Source: Hirudo medicinalis (lineage: Eukaryota; Annelida; Clitellata; Hirudinida; Hirudinidae). Taken from it: a DNA stretch of 26,062 nt. The stretch is taken from the NCBI GenBank assembly GCA_011800805.1, contig MPNW01000238.1, positions 72,655 through 98,716 on the forward strand. Reading direction: 5' to 3'. This document shows, in pieces, positions 8,992 to 19,438 of this stretch (position 1 is the first letter of the stretch; each line of letters opens with the position of its first letter). A program made the translations under genes and the position numbers. A model generated the notes under the pieces. The model did no database searches. It was not told where the DNA came from and saw only the letters and a list, made by a program, of their open reading frames with translations.

Positions 8992-11929
8992 CTGCATTCG
9001 AAAAGAAGAGATTGTTTTAGAAGAGAGAAAAACTTTAAAAATTTAAAATTTAACTTTAAAATCGGTATCGAATAACATCCTCGACATGAATTTACCTCGC
9101 AGATCCTAGATTTTTTTGGACTCAGTGGTTTTGACCTTTCGTCTCCATAAGATTTAGGTCTTCCTTGAGTTTGATTTTCTCCGAAAGACATTGAGTCCAA
9201 GCTTTCGCAAGTAACTCTCCCGTCTCCGCCCATCATTCCTCCACAAGGTCCTAAGCCCTTGCTTCCTTTCTTTTCCTTTCCTCCGCTCTTGGCATCCTCT
9301 TCTCCGCCTCTCGTATCTTCTCCTCCGACTTTCGTAACCTCTGCACCACTTCTCGATTCTTCTCCGGCTTTCACACCCTCTCCTTCGGCTTTCACACCCT
9401 CTCCTTCGGCTTTCACACCCTCTCCTTCGGCTTTTGACTTTTTGGGAACTGGTGTTATCTTAGGTGACGTCAAGTACTGAAATATCTGCAGTAACGACGA
9501 AACCATTGTTTCGTTAGTTAGCGCTGTCTTAAATTTTAAATTCGTAGCATTATTATTGTTGCTGTATTTACAAGACAAGCAAGGTGTTGAGAGTAAATTA
9601 TCGGAAACGCTTATCAAAATTTAATGAAGGAAAAGATACTGACCCCTTCTTCAATTTCGCTGACTATGATCTTCACTTTATTTATGTCACCTGCCCAGTA
9701 TTTTTGAGCCTCGAAAATGTAATCGGTCGGTACGTTATCCTTTTTACCTTCAGCCTCACCGCTCCAGACGGTCACCGTTTTTCCAGGTTCAACGAGTACC
9801 TCTTCGAGAGGAAATTTGAAGACTGCATACGGAGAGTCTTCGTATTTTTGGATTATGAGGGTGTTTTGCATATTGACATCCTAAAAAGTTATTCGTCTGA
9901 GAAAAAACGTATAACTAAAGACATAGTTATAAAAGTTTTCTGCCAACCTCGCCAGATGTGTTTTTTAGCGTGATGTAGTTTCCCTTACCACACAGCTCGT
10001 AGACTTCTATTCCATACACCAAACTGTAAAAGTAGTACTTAATTTCTGACATGAGTAAAAATGATTTACTGAATGCGGTTAATAAAACATAAAGAAGGGG
10101 ATTATTCGTCATTAGTTGCTAGGAACATTAAACCTTACTTGATAAAGTTTTCGTTTGGTGATCTGTGTGGACCTGCATCCTCTGCCGATTTGGCTGTGCT
10201 AATTACGTTAAGTATGTCGGAATCGCCTGCCGGTAATACTTTTTCTCCTCCAGCGGATAATTTCGATTTACCACTTCCTTTCGACTTCTTAGATTCCTCT
10301 TTTTCAGAGACCACCGATGCTTCAGCGCCTTCCTCAACGATTTTCTCAATTTCTGGTTCAACCACTTCAGCTTCCTCGCCCTCAGGAGCCTCAGATTTTT
10401 CAGCTTCGGTTGGCTCAGCGGGAGACGTTTCTTCGGTTTGTTCCGCTGGGGGCTCTTCTTCTTCTACTCCGGTTGCAGCTTCCGAAGTTTCGGCAACACC
10501 ATCCTCGGGTGCGGCGGATTCTCCCTCGTCTTCGTCCTCGTTGACCTGGTTGTTATTCCTGTCCGAAGAGTTGTTCAGTCCGACGCGTGGGTCGTTTGAG
10601 CTGAACTTGATTCTATTCCTCGGCTCCGAGTTGTTGACATTGATTGATAAGCTGCCCTTTTAATCACGATCGGCGGCTTCTTCGTGTCTTTCATCGAGAT
10701 TCGTGTTTGCTTAGCAGTAATACTTTTATTTGCTCCAATAAGTTGATTCTTCTTCGCTTCAACTTTTACATTTTTGGCATCAGTTAGTAAACTCCTCGTT
10801 TCCGTCAGCAAATTCTTCTTTGTTTCAGTCGGCAAGATCTTCTTTCCTTCAATGGGCAAGTTCTTTTTTACCTCTGGTGGGATCTTCTTTGCCTCAACCT
10901 GCAAATTCTTTTCCGCTTCGTTATCAGCTGATTTGTTCTTAACCAAGCGAATGGGCAATTTGTTTTTATTTGAACTCATGGAAGCAGATCCTTTCCTGAA
11001 AGTCGGAATGACAACCTTTGGAGGCTGGACTTCCATTTCCTCAGGATTTAAATCTGCCGGGTCACCAGTAACAGGAGACAACCTCTTCGAGCTGAAAACA
11101 ATGGATGGACAAAATAGATTTAGTATAACAATAATTTTCACTGTAATTTAATCATTTGTAACGAATTGACTTATGATCCTTTCATCTGCTTACGAGATTC
11201 TCAACGGAAGCATTAACAATCTTGGCGCCATTAACGTCTTGGCGTCAATATTGTAAATGAACAAAATTGTCAAAAATAAACTTATTAAGTTAATTACAAA
11301 CCAACCTCGTTATCTGATCACTGGTTGGAGTTTTGTCTTTTAGAAAACTCACTTTTACCCCTGAAGGTTCGTTGTTGCTGAAAAAGAAAGAAAAGAAATT
11401 GCTTAAAGTGGATCACATTATTGTTATAAGAATTTAAGACTATAACTGGACTTACAAATTACTTTTAATCTTACAACAGACTATTTGTGCACAACGAATT
11501 GCATATGGCGCTATATAAATGAAGTACATTTCAGAATTTCAGGAGTTTACGACAATTCAATTCAACCGTTCGCTCGTCAGGAAGTTAAGGAAACCTGCCT
11601 GGTTCTGGCATATACTCGAGCATTGGCATTTGGTGGTGGAGTTCCAGTAGGCGACTTAACGTCAGTTGAGGATTTAGACATGTCCTGCCTCGGCGAGTCA
11701 CGTGAATCATCGGTTTCTGTTCCGGTTTTAGAGGCCGAATCTGGCTGATGAGAAACTGATTTTCGCCTAATGCCGGTCTTAGGAGCGTTTTTCTGAAACC
11801 ATTCAACCGTGGATCAATTCTAACTAAATTCCACGCTCACGAACACACTGGAACTCTTGATACCTGTATTCCAGTCGGTCCCTTCTTTGGCTTTTCGATA
11901 GTTGGAGTTTTTGACTGACGCGACGCCAT
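6830..11929 (-). CDS. Lamin-tail-domain protein with charged N-terminal half and long Cys-rich tail, 8 exons
   Basis: Proposed exons (minus strand): 11929-11864, 11792-11599, 11377-11306, 11091-10139, 10023-9948, 9880-9644, 9476-9096 (or from 9485) and 8991-6830. The chain gives about 1380 codons if two one-base breaks are allowed (10658-10661 and 8161-8170). Residues 1-428 are disordered: Lys/Ser/Pro-rich, then KKxLPxE-like repeats, then a Glu/Ala/Pro-rich block. Residues about 430-540 match a lamin tail domain (Ig fold). Residues 540-660 are Gly/Lys/Glu-rich with three identical seven-residue repeats. Residues 661-1380 are charged, with recurring C-x3-C pairs. No signal peptide, membrane helix or coiled-coil rod is visible. 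In lamins and intermediate filaments this domain binds partners at the nucleus or cytoskeleton; here a structural role is inferred. The long exons could also belong to two transcripts. I am confident of the domain, less so of the full gene model. Confidence 0.65.
8161..8170 (-). other. Single-base frame break at an A7 run next to GGG in the last exon
   Basis: Upstream of this point the coding frame reads DKSDDLERVKK. Downstream, only the next frame stays open, reading KTKSRKDINDDDSC through to the stop at 6830. Adding one A to the A7 run, or one G to the adjacent GGG, would join the two. The original frame continues only to 8035, with no Cys repeats. A base-calling error at a homopolymer is the simplest explanation. 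Confidence 0.7.
9364..9433 (-). repeat. 21-bp tandem repeat inside exon 7
   Basis: Three near-perfect 21-bp units encode KAEGEGV three times, followed by a degenerate copy (KAGEESR). It is an in-frame coding minisatellite immediately C-terminal to the lamin tail domain. Confidence 0.85.
9644..10023 (-). other. Lamin tail domain coding exons (exons 5 and 6)
   Basis: Exon 5 (10023-9948) ends in GNYITLKNTSGE and exon 6 (9880-9644) continues DVNMQNTLIIQKYE. Landmarks of the lamin tail fold follow in order: the N-T/K-S turn after the first strand, FKFPLEEVLVEPGKTVTVWSG (the F-x-FP, L-x-PG and VT-x-W core), then PTDYIFEAQKYW with the conserved Trp. Intron phases 2 and 0 fit this reading. Lamin tails are usually about 110-120 residues; this one closes in exon 7. 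The match is from memory of the family, not a search. Confidence 0.8.
10658..10661 (-). other. Single-base frame break at an A4 run in exon 4
   Basis: The frame reading TKKPPIVIK runs out at a stop (10575), while the adjacent frame is open from KGSLSINVNN through the Glu-rich block to the donor at 10139. One missing A in AAAA would join them, and it also makes the exon length fit the phases on both sides (1 + 317 codons + 2). Confidence 0.65.
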
Positions 11930-12639
11930 TGTACCTCGTTGTAGGATGAAGAGAGTCTTATAACCTTAGTAGAAGCATGCACATCCAACCAAATCCATAT
12001 AAATTCAATGATGCATGGAAGTGTACAATCGAGCGAATTGTTTCGTAAATTGATAGAGCAAAACTGAAAGCTGTTTACTTAAAAATGCTCCGATAGGTGG
12101 TTAACGTCAAAATTCTTTGAACACGTCATCGCATCGTGGAAGCGATTAAAAGTGAGATTGATTGCTCTATTCAACTTCATGTAAACAAAGTCAAATTTTT
12201 TACAAAACGCCCAGACCTTTAAGTTATTTGTAATTCTAGCTTTAAAACATAAAATGATCTTTTCTTAGGTTTATCGGTTTTGATTGAACTTCGAAAAACG
12301 GGGGACATCGAACTCAAGCTCCGTAAGATGCTCTGCAGGTCATAGAGGTCAGGATGTTTCTAAACAGATTCATTCTCCGAGATAGATAAATAAAAACCAG
12401 ATCGCATGTTTTCCAATTTTTTTACCGTCAAAAAATATTCCGAGAATTTGAAACAGTTACTCAGAGGACGATCAAATGAGCAATTAGTGCCATTCATAAT
12501 GTGATTTTATTAAAACGGGCTATTATCCTTTGAAAAAGTAGGCACGGTCACGAATTAAAAATAAATTCTGCGCCCGGAACGACCCGGCCACGAAACGAAC
12601 ACCCTTAGGATAAAAAAACTGCAGATGTAAATGCTTCCT
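11930..12639. other. Spacer between SLCO 3' end and lamin-tail gene 5' end
   Basis: The two minus-strand genes are tandem. This stretch should hold the SLCO 3' untranslated region (to about 12490) and the lamin-tail gene promoter. I see no open frame of interest. A minus-strand TATAAG lies near 11957-11962, too close to the ATG to be a confident TATA box. Confidence 0.5.
12506..12511 (-). promoter_or_regulatory. Candidate poly(A) signal AATAAA for the SLCO gene
   Basis: On the minus strand AATAAA lies about 130 bases beyond the SLCO stop codon at 12640, a usual distance. Confidence 0.45.
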
Positions 12640-15103
12640 CTATGCGTTCTGAATATTACTAGAGGATAACTTTACCATGCGCTTCATCAGCAAGTAAGCG
12701 AGAACTACGAATAGGAGGGAGAGACTCTTATAAAACAGTACGATGCTGAAAATGTAGACCCCCATTTGCTCGCTAGTGTAGAGGAGGCAGGCACCAGCTC
12801 TGTTCGAACAGGCCTCTAGCTTCCAGAACAGGCAAGTCCTGTCAATGACGGCGCCGAAGATTAAAGGAGCGGGAATCATACCTGAATGAAATGCCACGGC
12901 ATGTTGTGATCATTTTTCTCTGACTTTGGTTTAAATGATCAATCACTAATTGTTATTCATTACGGGATTACCCAATGTAATAATTAAACAAGATAATTTA
13001 GTTTATAAATACTTAAAGGAAAAAGAACTTTAGTAAAGAATTATTAATGTGATAATCAGAGTTAATATAAAAATAAATATTGGTTTATAATAACAATCAA
13101 CTGTCTGAGTGATTGAAAAGATAATTTTCAATTAAAATTATTACGAAATTAAGACTGAAAAAAACAAATTAATATCTCCATCATCACCCGCCAACCTAAT
13201 GTCCGAGTTACAACCATCTGCCAGCCCAGGGCCAACGGTTTCTGATTCTCTGGAACGCACCTGAAATTTGTAATTCTGAACTTGCAAACAGAGCGGGCGG
13301 GCGGCGGCTATTCACTAATTACTATAATCATTATATTATAGTCATATTATTGATCATTACTTCCCGTTTTGTCTCCTCTAAAATGCGGGACCACCCCCCC
13401 ATGACGAACATGCGGGAGGTTATTTTATCTTAAAATATTTCATTTTTAACTCTCGATTCTGGGTGGTTCAATAAAATGAAAATCTCATTCGGGCTGCTGT
13501 GAGCTAGTATAATATATTTCGACCTCTAAAAAGTTAAGCGATCATCATCATCGTCGTCGTCGTCGTCGTCGTCGTCATCAACAACAACATCGTAGCCATT
13601 GATGATGTTGGATGTTCGCATCCAACCTGAGAGTTGCGGTTAGAATGGGGGTACAGATGACGAAGGTCAGACAGATGATGATCGAATAGGAGACCATGAA
13701 GAGGGTCAGCAGGTTGCACTTGTCCACGCACCTGCCCTGAACCGCCGAGTAGTTCCCGGGTCGTTTGGAATTTCCAAGATACGCATCGATGCAAGAACAA
13801 TTTTTGTACCTCTGGAATTTTGCAGTTATAGATTTCAGATTGTCACGTGACCAAAATTACATATTACATTTTAATTAAATCGACATTGTCATTATATTTT
13901 GCATTAATTAATTATGCACAAAATTAAAAGTAACAACTTGTTATTCATGAACCGTGACTGACACTTTGGGATAATACGAACTGATTCCTGAGTAAGGACT
14001 AATAATAAATAATGATCTAATATTGTTTTGAAGAGGTTCAATAGAAGTAAAACCATGGCTTTCATTGTTTATTTTCACTCAGTCCAACAACCTCAAAAAA
14101 TGATAAACACGTAAGACGTGTCAGAACGAGAAACACTCTAAACACAAATAAATAAATAAATAAATAAAATAAAATAAACAAAAAATAAATAAATTATCGA
14201 ACTAAAACCTTTTTGCTTCCATCCTGAGGCTTCTGAATCTCTTTACATCCGGCATGACATGCGGACACATAGTTGACGTTATCTGGACCACAAATCGGGT
14301 CCACGTCAGTCCGCAAGCAGCGACAGTCGACGTTACAGGATGCAGTCAGGTTGATCTCGGTGGATAACGAGCTGAGATAAGTGGAAACACAAGGTCAAAG
14401 TTCAATGGACAAGTTCAATGTTCGCAACGATCAGAACGCTGATTAGAACCTACGTGTTTAGGATCTCCCCATGGTGGAAATTGATCCCGGCGAATTTAAC
14501 GTCATGGCATCTCACCAACAACAACAAACCTAGGATGAGTCCCCAGGCTATGACGACGAGACTCACTTTGAGCGAGGCCAGCCCTCCCATGTTGTACCGC
14601 TTGACGACGTACCCCCCTATCACGATGCCCGTACCCCCTGAGGCTATGGTGCATACGCCTATAAAACGGATGTTGAGATGATGACGATGTGCTACGAATT
14701 CAACAAGTACAGACTGTTGTTGCTGTTGTAGAACCAATGATGAACTTGGATTAAAACAATATTAATATGATGAGGAAATGAGGACATTTTTTGACTAGGG
14801 ATTTTGATCTTGCATGATTTACCAGTTAAATAAAAAATATAAAGATAAAATCATGCTTTTTCGTCAGGGGGAGCTTAAGCAATTATATAGCGCCTATTCT
14901 GGGGGCTTTAAAATTTTACTAAGACTGACCTCAATCATGAGTGGGTGATAGACTGAGGGGTTTTGAAAATGAAGTCAAGAGCAGTATGAACAGCAAACAA
15001 TCTGACGCTAACTGACAGTAAAGTACCTAAGATATCGAGTTACAAATGCTGTGACGACGTCAAACGAAATATAAAAAAAAAATTAATTATTTATGCCGCT
15101 AGC

Positions 15104-15198
<95 letters not shown>

Positions 15199-15250
15199 AA
15201 ACAACAAAAACAACNTATATAGCGCTCCTTTCCAATATTGTTACTAATAC

Positions 15251-15307
<57 letters not shown>

Positions 15308-18276
15308 TAACAATAACAATATTAATAATAAAATGACAATGGCAATAACAACAACAACAACAATAATAATAATAATGATAAAATCCATTAAAAAAATAAA
15401 CATTCTTCATTCTCTTCATTGTCAAGAAACAATTTTCCAGAAACCACCCCATTAAAAAACAGAAAATCTAAAAATCGAAAGAGAAATCTAAAAAAAAAAA
15501 AATAATAATTCCATAATTCCTACGAAGTACAAAAGCATGAGGCGTTGTAAGGTCGAGAAGGTAGAAAACAATTTGTCCTCAATTAACCTATAAGTTGTGC
15601 TGCTGCAGAGACGGGGACGTTGTACGACGATTCCACGAATTTTGGCGCGAACGTTGCGAAGCCACTGACCAGAGCACCTGAGAAATTAATCGTGTGATGA
15701 ATTTAATTCATTACTAACTTACTTATTTAAATAATAATAATAGTAATAATAACGTGATGATAATGATAATAGCAATGATAAAGACGACGACAACAGCATG
15801 ATGACGATGATGGTGATGATGGTGATGACTTTCGACGACGACGACAACATGATGATAATTCTAACCCTCGGCTGCAAAGCAAAGATTGATCATTCCGAAG
15901 ACTGGATTGAGGAGAAGTATCTTCATCGAGTCGAACAAGTGTAGTGGCATGAGTTTGCTTTCATTCTTGCCAAAGTCCTCCATAATTTTGATCTTCTGTA
16001 TCCTCTTTTCCAGTTCCACTTTTGACCTTCCTAAAGTCGTTCACGCGTTCCAAACGTTTCGACATTAGTGTGCAATTAATTCCATCAATTTGAGATCTTA
16101 TTCCCAACTCGTTACTATCCTGCGGTCCCACGATTAAGTCGTCCCCAAAAGAATAAAATATGTTTTTGGAATGCGATAGGAATTTCTAGCATCCATTTTA
16201 CAGATTCTAATCCTCTGCTGAAGTCAAACTCAGAAAATCTCAGGACCAAAATAGTCAAAAGTCTCTTAAAATCTGTGCATCACTTTTTTGTTTTGTATTT
16301 TTTTTTTTTGCGAGATGGAAAAATCACCTGGCATCTCCCTTGGGAATGCATACAGCGGCACGGTAACGATGAAAAGCATGATGGAAGAAACGAGAAAGCC
16401 AATCCACCAGGCCCCCACCCACTGGAGGTCGTCGGGTGTCAGCGAGGTCCTGCGGTTGACAAACGCTCTATTCACTCCAACATCCCCGTGGATTGATAAT
16501 TATAGTAGCAATAATAAGTAATTAATAATGATAATAATAACGATAATGATGATGATAATAATCTGCATATAATTATTATATAACATAATTATTTACAACT
16601 CTAAAACCATCTGTAATTTTAACTCTGATCCAGTGCGCACCTGCTTTATTCTGATTTTTTGTTGCGCTATTGCATCCTTATTTTATTTATTTGATTAAAG
16701 TCCTTTGCACAACTAAGATGATTTCGACTGTTACATCCCTAATAAAACTTGAAATTTGATAAAAATGAGCAATTTGAAAGCCATGGAGACAACAATAACA
16801 AGGTAAAACTTATGACAACTCTGTGCCAACTTCCACAAAGTATTTCAACATTTCACCACCAAGGATGTAACCAACGGCTGGTCCAACCAGTGCCATAGAG
16901 TAGTAGATTGCTGTTGAAAGTAAGTAATCGGTAAATAATTAAATATTTATTAAATAATCATTAGTAAACAATTAAATAATTAAAATGAATAATTTGCTTA
17001 TTATTATTTTTTTATATTTATATATAAAGCAATAATGCTTATTGGAGGATGGTAAATTATCATTTGAAGGAGTTTCATGCTTACAGATTGAAACCTCCAG
17101 TCACAGTTAAGCGAAATGACTCAGTGATCAAAATGTAATGATTTCAGACGACAAGCATTTCCAGGGAGTGACGCTCCAAGATTTATGAAAGAAATTATCG
17201 AAGCAGGCAGAAAACCTTTCTAGGACGACATCTTGAAAATCGCTTCAGAAATATGGCGTGGTTAAATAAATAATAAATAAAAACGACGCAAAAATCATGG
17301 TCTAAAACAAAAGGAGAGAGTTAAAATTCTCCCCCAGACTGACCAAGGTAGGTGGGGGTGTGTTTCTTCGGGGTATTCTCATCGATAAAGGTCACCACCA
17401 AGGTGAACACCGGCGAAGCACCAACGCCGTGCAACATGTGGGCAAAGAGCATTACGTACATGTAGTTACTGGAAGACATTTTCTCGGTTGTGCTTTCGTC
17501 AGTTGGGGAGCATTTCAAGTCCTCGGTAAAGCCGCACAATTTAACCTGATCTTCGACTATCTTGTAGGAGTAGTCGCCAGCCATGAAATGTGGAGAGGCA
17601 AATATCAACGAGGCAATCCTGCGAGATTTTGAAGGAGAAACTAAAATAATCTGGAACATTACCATCATATTCTTCACTTTTATTACTATTTTTAATACTA
17701 AGAGTACAAATGTAGATTGTAAAATGTTGTACCCCATGATTAAAGATCCGCTGGCGATCCACCTGGGTTTGTGACTGAGTCCGCCATAGAAGGAGACTGG
17801 AATGAGGCAGAGTATGGAAGAAATGTCGTATCCCATCGCTATGATGCCACTCTGCACGCTATTCAGTTCGAACCTCTTCTCAATTGTCGATAAAACTACG
17901 CTGACAAGACCATTCACGACCAGACCCTAGATTTGAAAAAAATTCAACCGCAAACGATAAAAGGACTTTTTGAAATACAAAAAAAGCTTACTTGTGCAAA
18001 GGCAAGGCAGCAGCAAGTTACCAGGAAAACTTCAATTTTTAGACATTTTTGCAAAAATGTTGGTGTTATGAATCCCCATCCGCATTTGTATTCTGTTTCT
18101 TGTGTGGCTTCTTGAGCGGCGTCCTTCTCAACAGGACTGTAATCTGTTTCAGTCATGTCGTCTGCTGCACTTTCGTTAACGTTGCCGCCTCCAAAATCGC
18201 CATATCTTCCGCCGCTTTGATCATCCGAATCACTTTCCGTGTAAGCAGTTCCGGTAACTTCTATGTTTACCGGCAT
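12640..18276 (-). CDS. Solute carrier organic anion transporter (SLCO/OATP), complete, 12 exons, 694 aa
   Basis: Exons (minus strand): 18276-17992, 17926-17733, 17618-17344, 16910-16817, 16449-16328, 16030-15866, 15677-15588, 14658-14454, 14371-14209, 13811-13627, 13260-13196, 12881-12640. They total 2085 nt with all phases closing, i.e. 694 aa, normal for OATPs. Landmarks in order: acidic cytosolic N-terminus; KCGWG before TM1; NGLVSVVLSTIEKRFEL; FASPHFMAGDY; the OATP signature LQWVGAWWIGFL (about residue 295); a cytosolic loop; GFATFAPKFVE; a large extracellular loop 5 with a Kazal-type Cys cluster (about 488-555); and IPAPLIFGAVID-x3-C-x2-W near the end. OATPs are 12-helix plasma-membrane, sodium-independent carriers of large amphipathic anions such as steroid conjugates and prostaglandins; the substrate here cannot be read. 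The donor of exon 4 (GTCATA) is weak, but its phase is required. Paralogue not assigned. Confidence 0.93.
13541..13590. repeat. (CGT/CAT)n microsatellite in SLCO intron 10
   Basis: A run of ATC, GTC and CGT triplets begins about 40 bases after the exon 10 donor and is followed by an ACA-rich tract. Confidence 0.85.
13627..14371 (-). other. Kazal-like extracellular loop of the OATP (exons 9-10)
   Basis: Exon 9 encodes CNVDCRCLRTDVDPICGPDN and then CHAGC; exon 10 continues KNCSCID and GRCVDKC. The regular Cys spacing around C-G-x-DN-x2-Y is the Kazal-type pattern found in loop 5 of animal OATPs, where the disulfides are needed for folding and surface expression. All expected Cys appear present. 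Confidence 0.85.
14145..14195. repeat. (AAAT)n microsatellite in SLCO intron 9
   Basis: AAAT units with small interruptions lie just downstream of the exon 9 donor on the minus strand. Confidence 0.8.
15103..15378. repeat. (CAA)n and (AAT)n compound microsatellite in SLCO intron 7
   Basis: About 112 bases of CAA units end in an N at 15215. After a unique 30-base spacer containing TATATAGCGCT, an (AAT)n tract runs to about 15310 and decays into AAC and ACA units. Poly-Thr, poly-Asn and poly-Val frames here are artefacts. The N suggests the base was unresolved in assembly. Confidence 0.9.
15728..15860. repeat. Degenerate (GAT/GAC/AAT)n tract in SLCO intron 6
   Basis: Mixed AAT, GAT and GAC triplets end just before the exon 6 donor on the minus strand at 15866. 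Confidence 0.75.
16504..16566. repeat. (AAT/GAT)n tract in SLCO intron 4
   Basis: Imperfect AAT, GAT and ACG triplets lie about 55 bases upstream of the exon 5 acceptor, in the region where branch-point and pyrimidine signals would be expected. Confidence 0.7.
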
Positions 18277-18530
18277 AATGTAAAATAAACAATTTCAAGC
18301 GTTTCTCTTAGGGTGCGTTTTTTTCTACGACGACGAGTGATTTTATTTGTCCAGACCTAAAATGTATTTTGTTTGACATTTATTAACCACATAGCAAACG
18401 ATTAATGCTATCTGAAGTCAAATTTCATCTTACGACGTCCCGTTGTATATTCTTATAAGGTTATGTTTACATCAACACAATTAATGTAAGACAGGCGAGA
18501 GCAATTATTTTAGCGTATGAGATTGTCTCA
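18277..18530 (-). promoter_or_regulatory. Upstream region of the SLCO gene
   Basis: This should contain the SLCO promoter. The minus strand shows AATAAAATC near 18337-18346 and TTATAAG near 18453-18459 as TATA-like elements. Neither is decisive and no initiator is clear. Confidence 0.25.
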
Positions 18531-18534
18531 TAAT

Positions 18535-18619
18535 AATAACATCAACAACAATAATACTACTACTACTGCTGCTACTACTACTACTACTGCTACTGCTACT
18601 ACTACTGCTGCTGCTGCTG

Positions 18620-18683
<64 letters not shown>

Positions 18684-18684
18684 T
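18535..18684. repeat. Compound (ACT)n, (GCT)n, (AAT)n microsatellite
   Basis: ACT and GCT triplets occupy roughly 18556-18618, followed by a pure (AAT)n run to about 18680. Confidence 0.9.
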
Positions 18685-18884
18685 AGCACCAATAAAACCT
18701 TTCCAAGGCACCTTTCCTTTCCTTAGCCGCCATTAAATTGTTCCACGTTACCTGAGAGTGCAGGTGCGAGTTCAAAGTTCAAATTGATGATTGAAGAGTG
18801 GGAGGAGCTATAATTGGTTGCATGTGTTCAATCGTTTGGAGTCAGGAGCATGGTTTTAATCTGTCCAGCGTTTCATCTGACCAT

Positions 18885-19235
18885 TCTTCCATCCACCCAT
18901 TTGTCAGTACATCCATCCGTCTGTCCAAACATCCACCCGACCATCCATCCATCCATTAATCCATCTGTCCATCCACCCATTCATTCATCAATCCACTTTT
19001 CCTTGCATCCGTAGATATATAATCCATACATCATTCTAAACCCACAAATCTATCTTCGATTTCTTAGCCACCTTTCCATCCATCATCATTACGTTCATCC
19101 ATTCATCACCATTTGTTAGACTTGAACAAACAAATGTTACATATCATCATTCGCCCTCTAACCACCATCCACCCATCTGTCCACCCTTCCTTCCATCTAT
19201 CCATCCATCCATCCATCCATCCATCCATCCATTTC
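18885..19235. repeat. Degenerate (CATC)n tract
   Basis: CATC, CACC and GTCC tetranucleotides recur over about 350 bases, ending in a pure (CATC)n run at about 19197-19230. The Pro/Ser/Ile/His-repeat peptide open across it is a translation of the repeat. Confidence 0.85.
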
Positions 19236-19438
19236 TCCCCAGAATTTAGAGACCTCACAAATGATGACCTGGCAGTTCACACCTTTAATTAATTCCTCAT
19301 GGTGGATTCTTTCCATCTTTTCAGGTATATTTTTAACCTCATCAATATTCATGAGAGTGTTTGCAAATACTGACGTTGTAATGATGTTTAATAATATATA
19401 TTAATGAGCTTGCATTAATAGGTCATGCATACTAAGTA

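Noticed and set aside
8321..9046. 241-residue open frame on the plus strand
   Set aside because: It is antisense to exon 8 of the lamin-tail gene, Ser/Phe/Pro-rich as expected from the complement of Lys/Asp/Gly codons, and has no domain.
10073..10663. 196-residue Ser/Ala-rich open frame on the plus strand
   Set aside because: It is the complement of the Glu/Ala-rich part of exon 4 and crosses its splice donor.
8152..10670. 16-base GT...AG stretches at both frame breaks read as mini-introns
   Set aside because: They are far too short to be spliced, and removing 16 bases gives the wrong frame (a stop follows soon after in exon 8).
15083..15455. Poly-Val, poly-Thr, poly-Asn and poly-Cys frames
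   Set aside because: These are translations of (CAA)n and (AAT)n in an SLCO intron, broken by an N.
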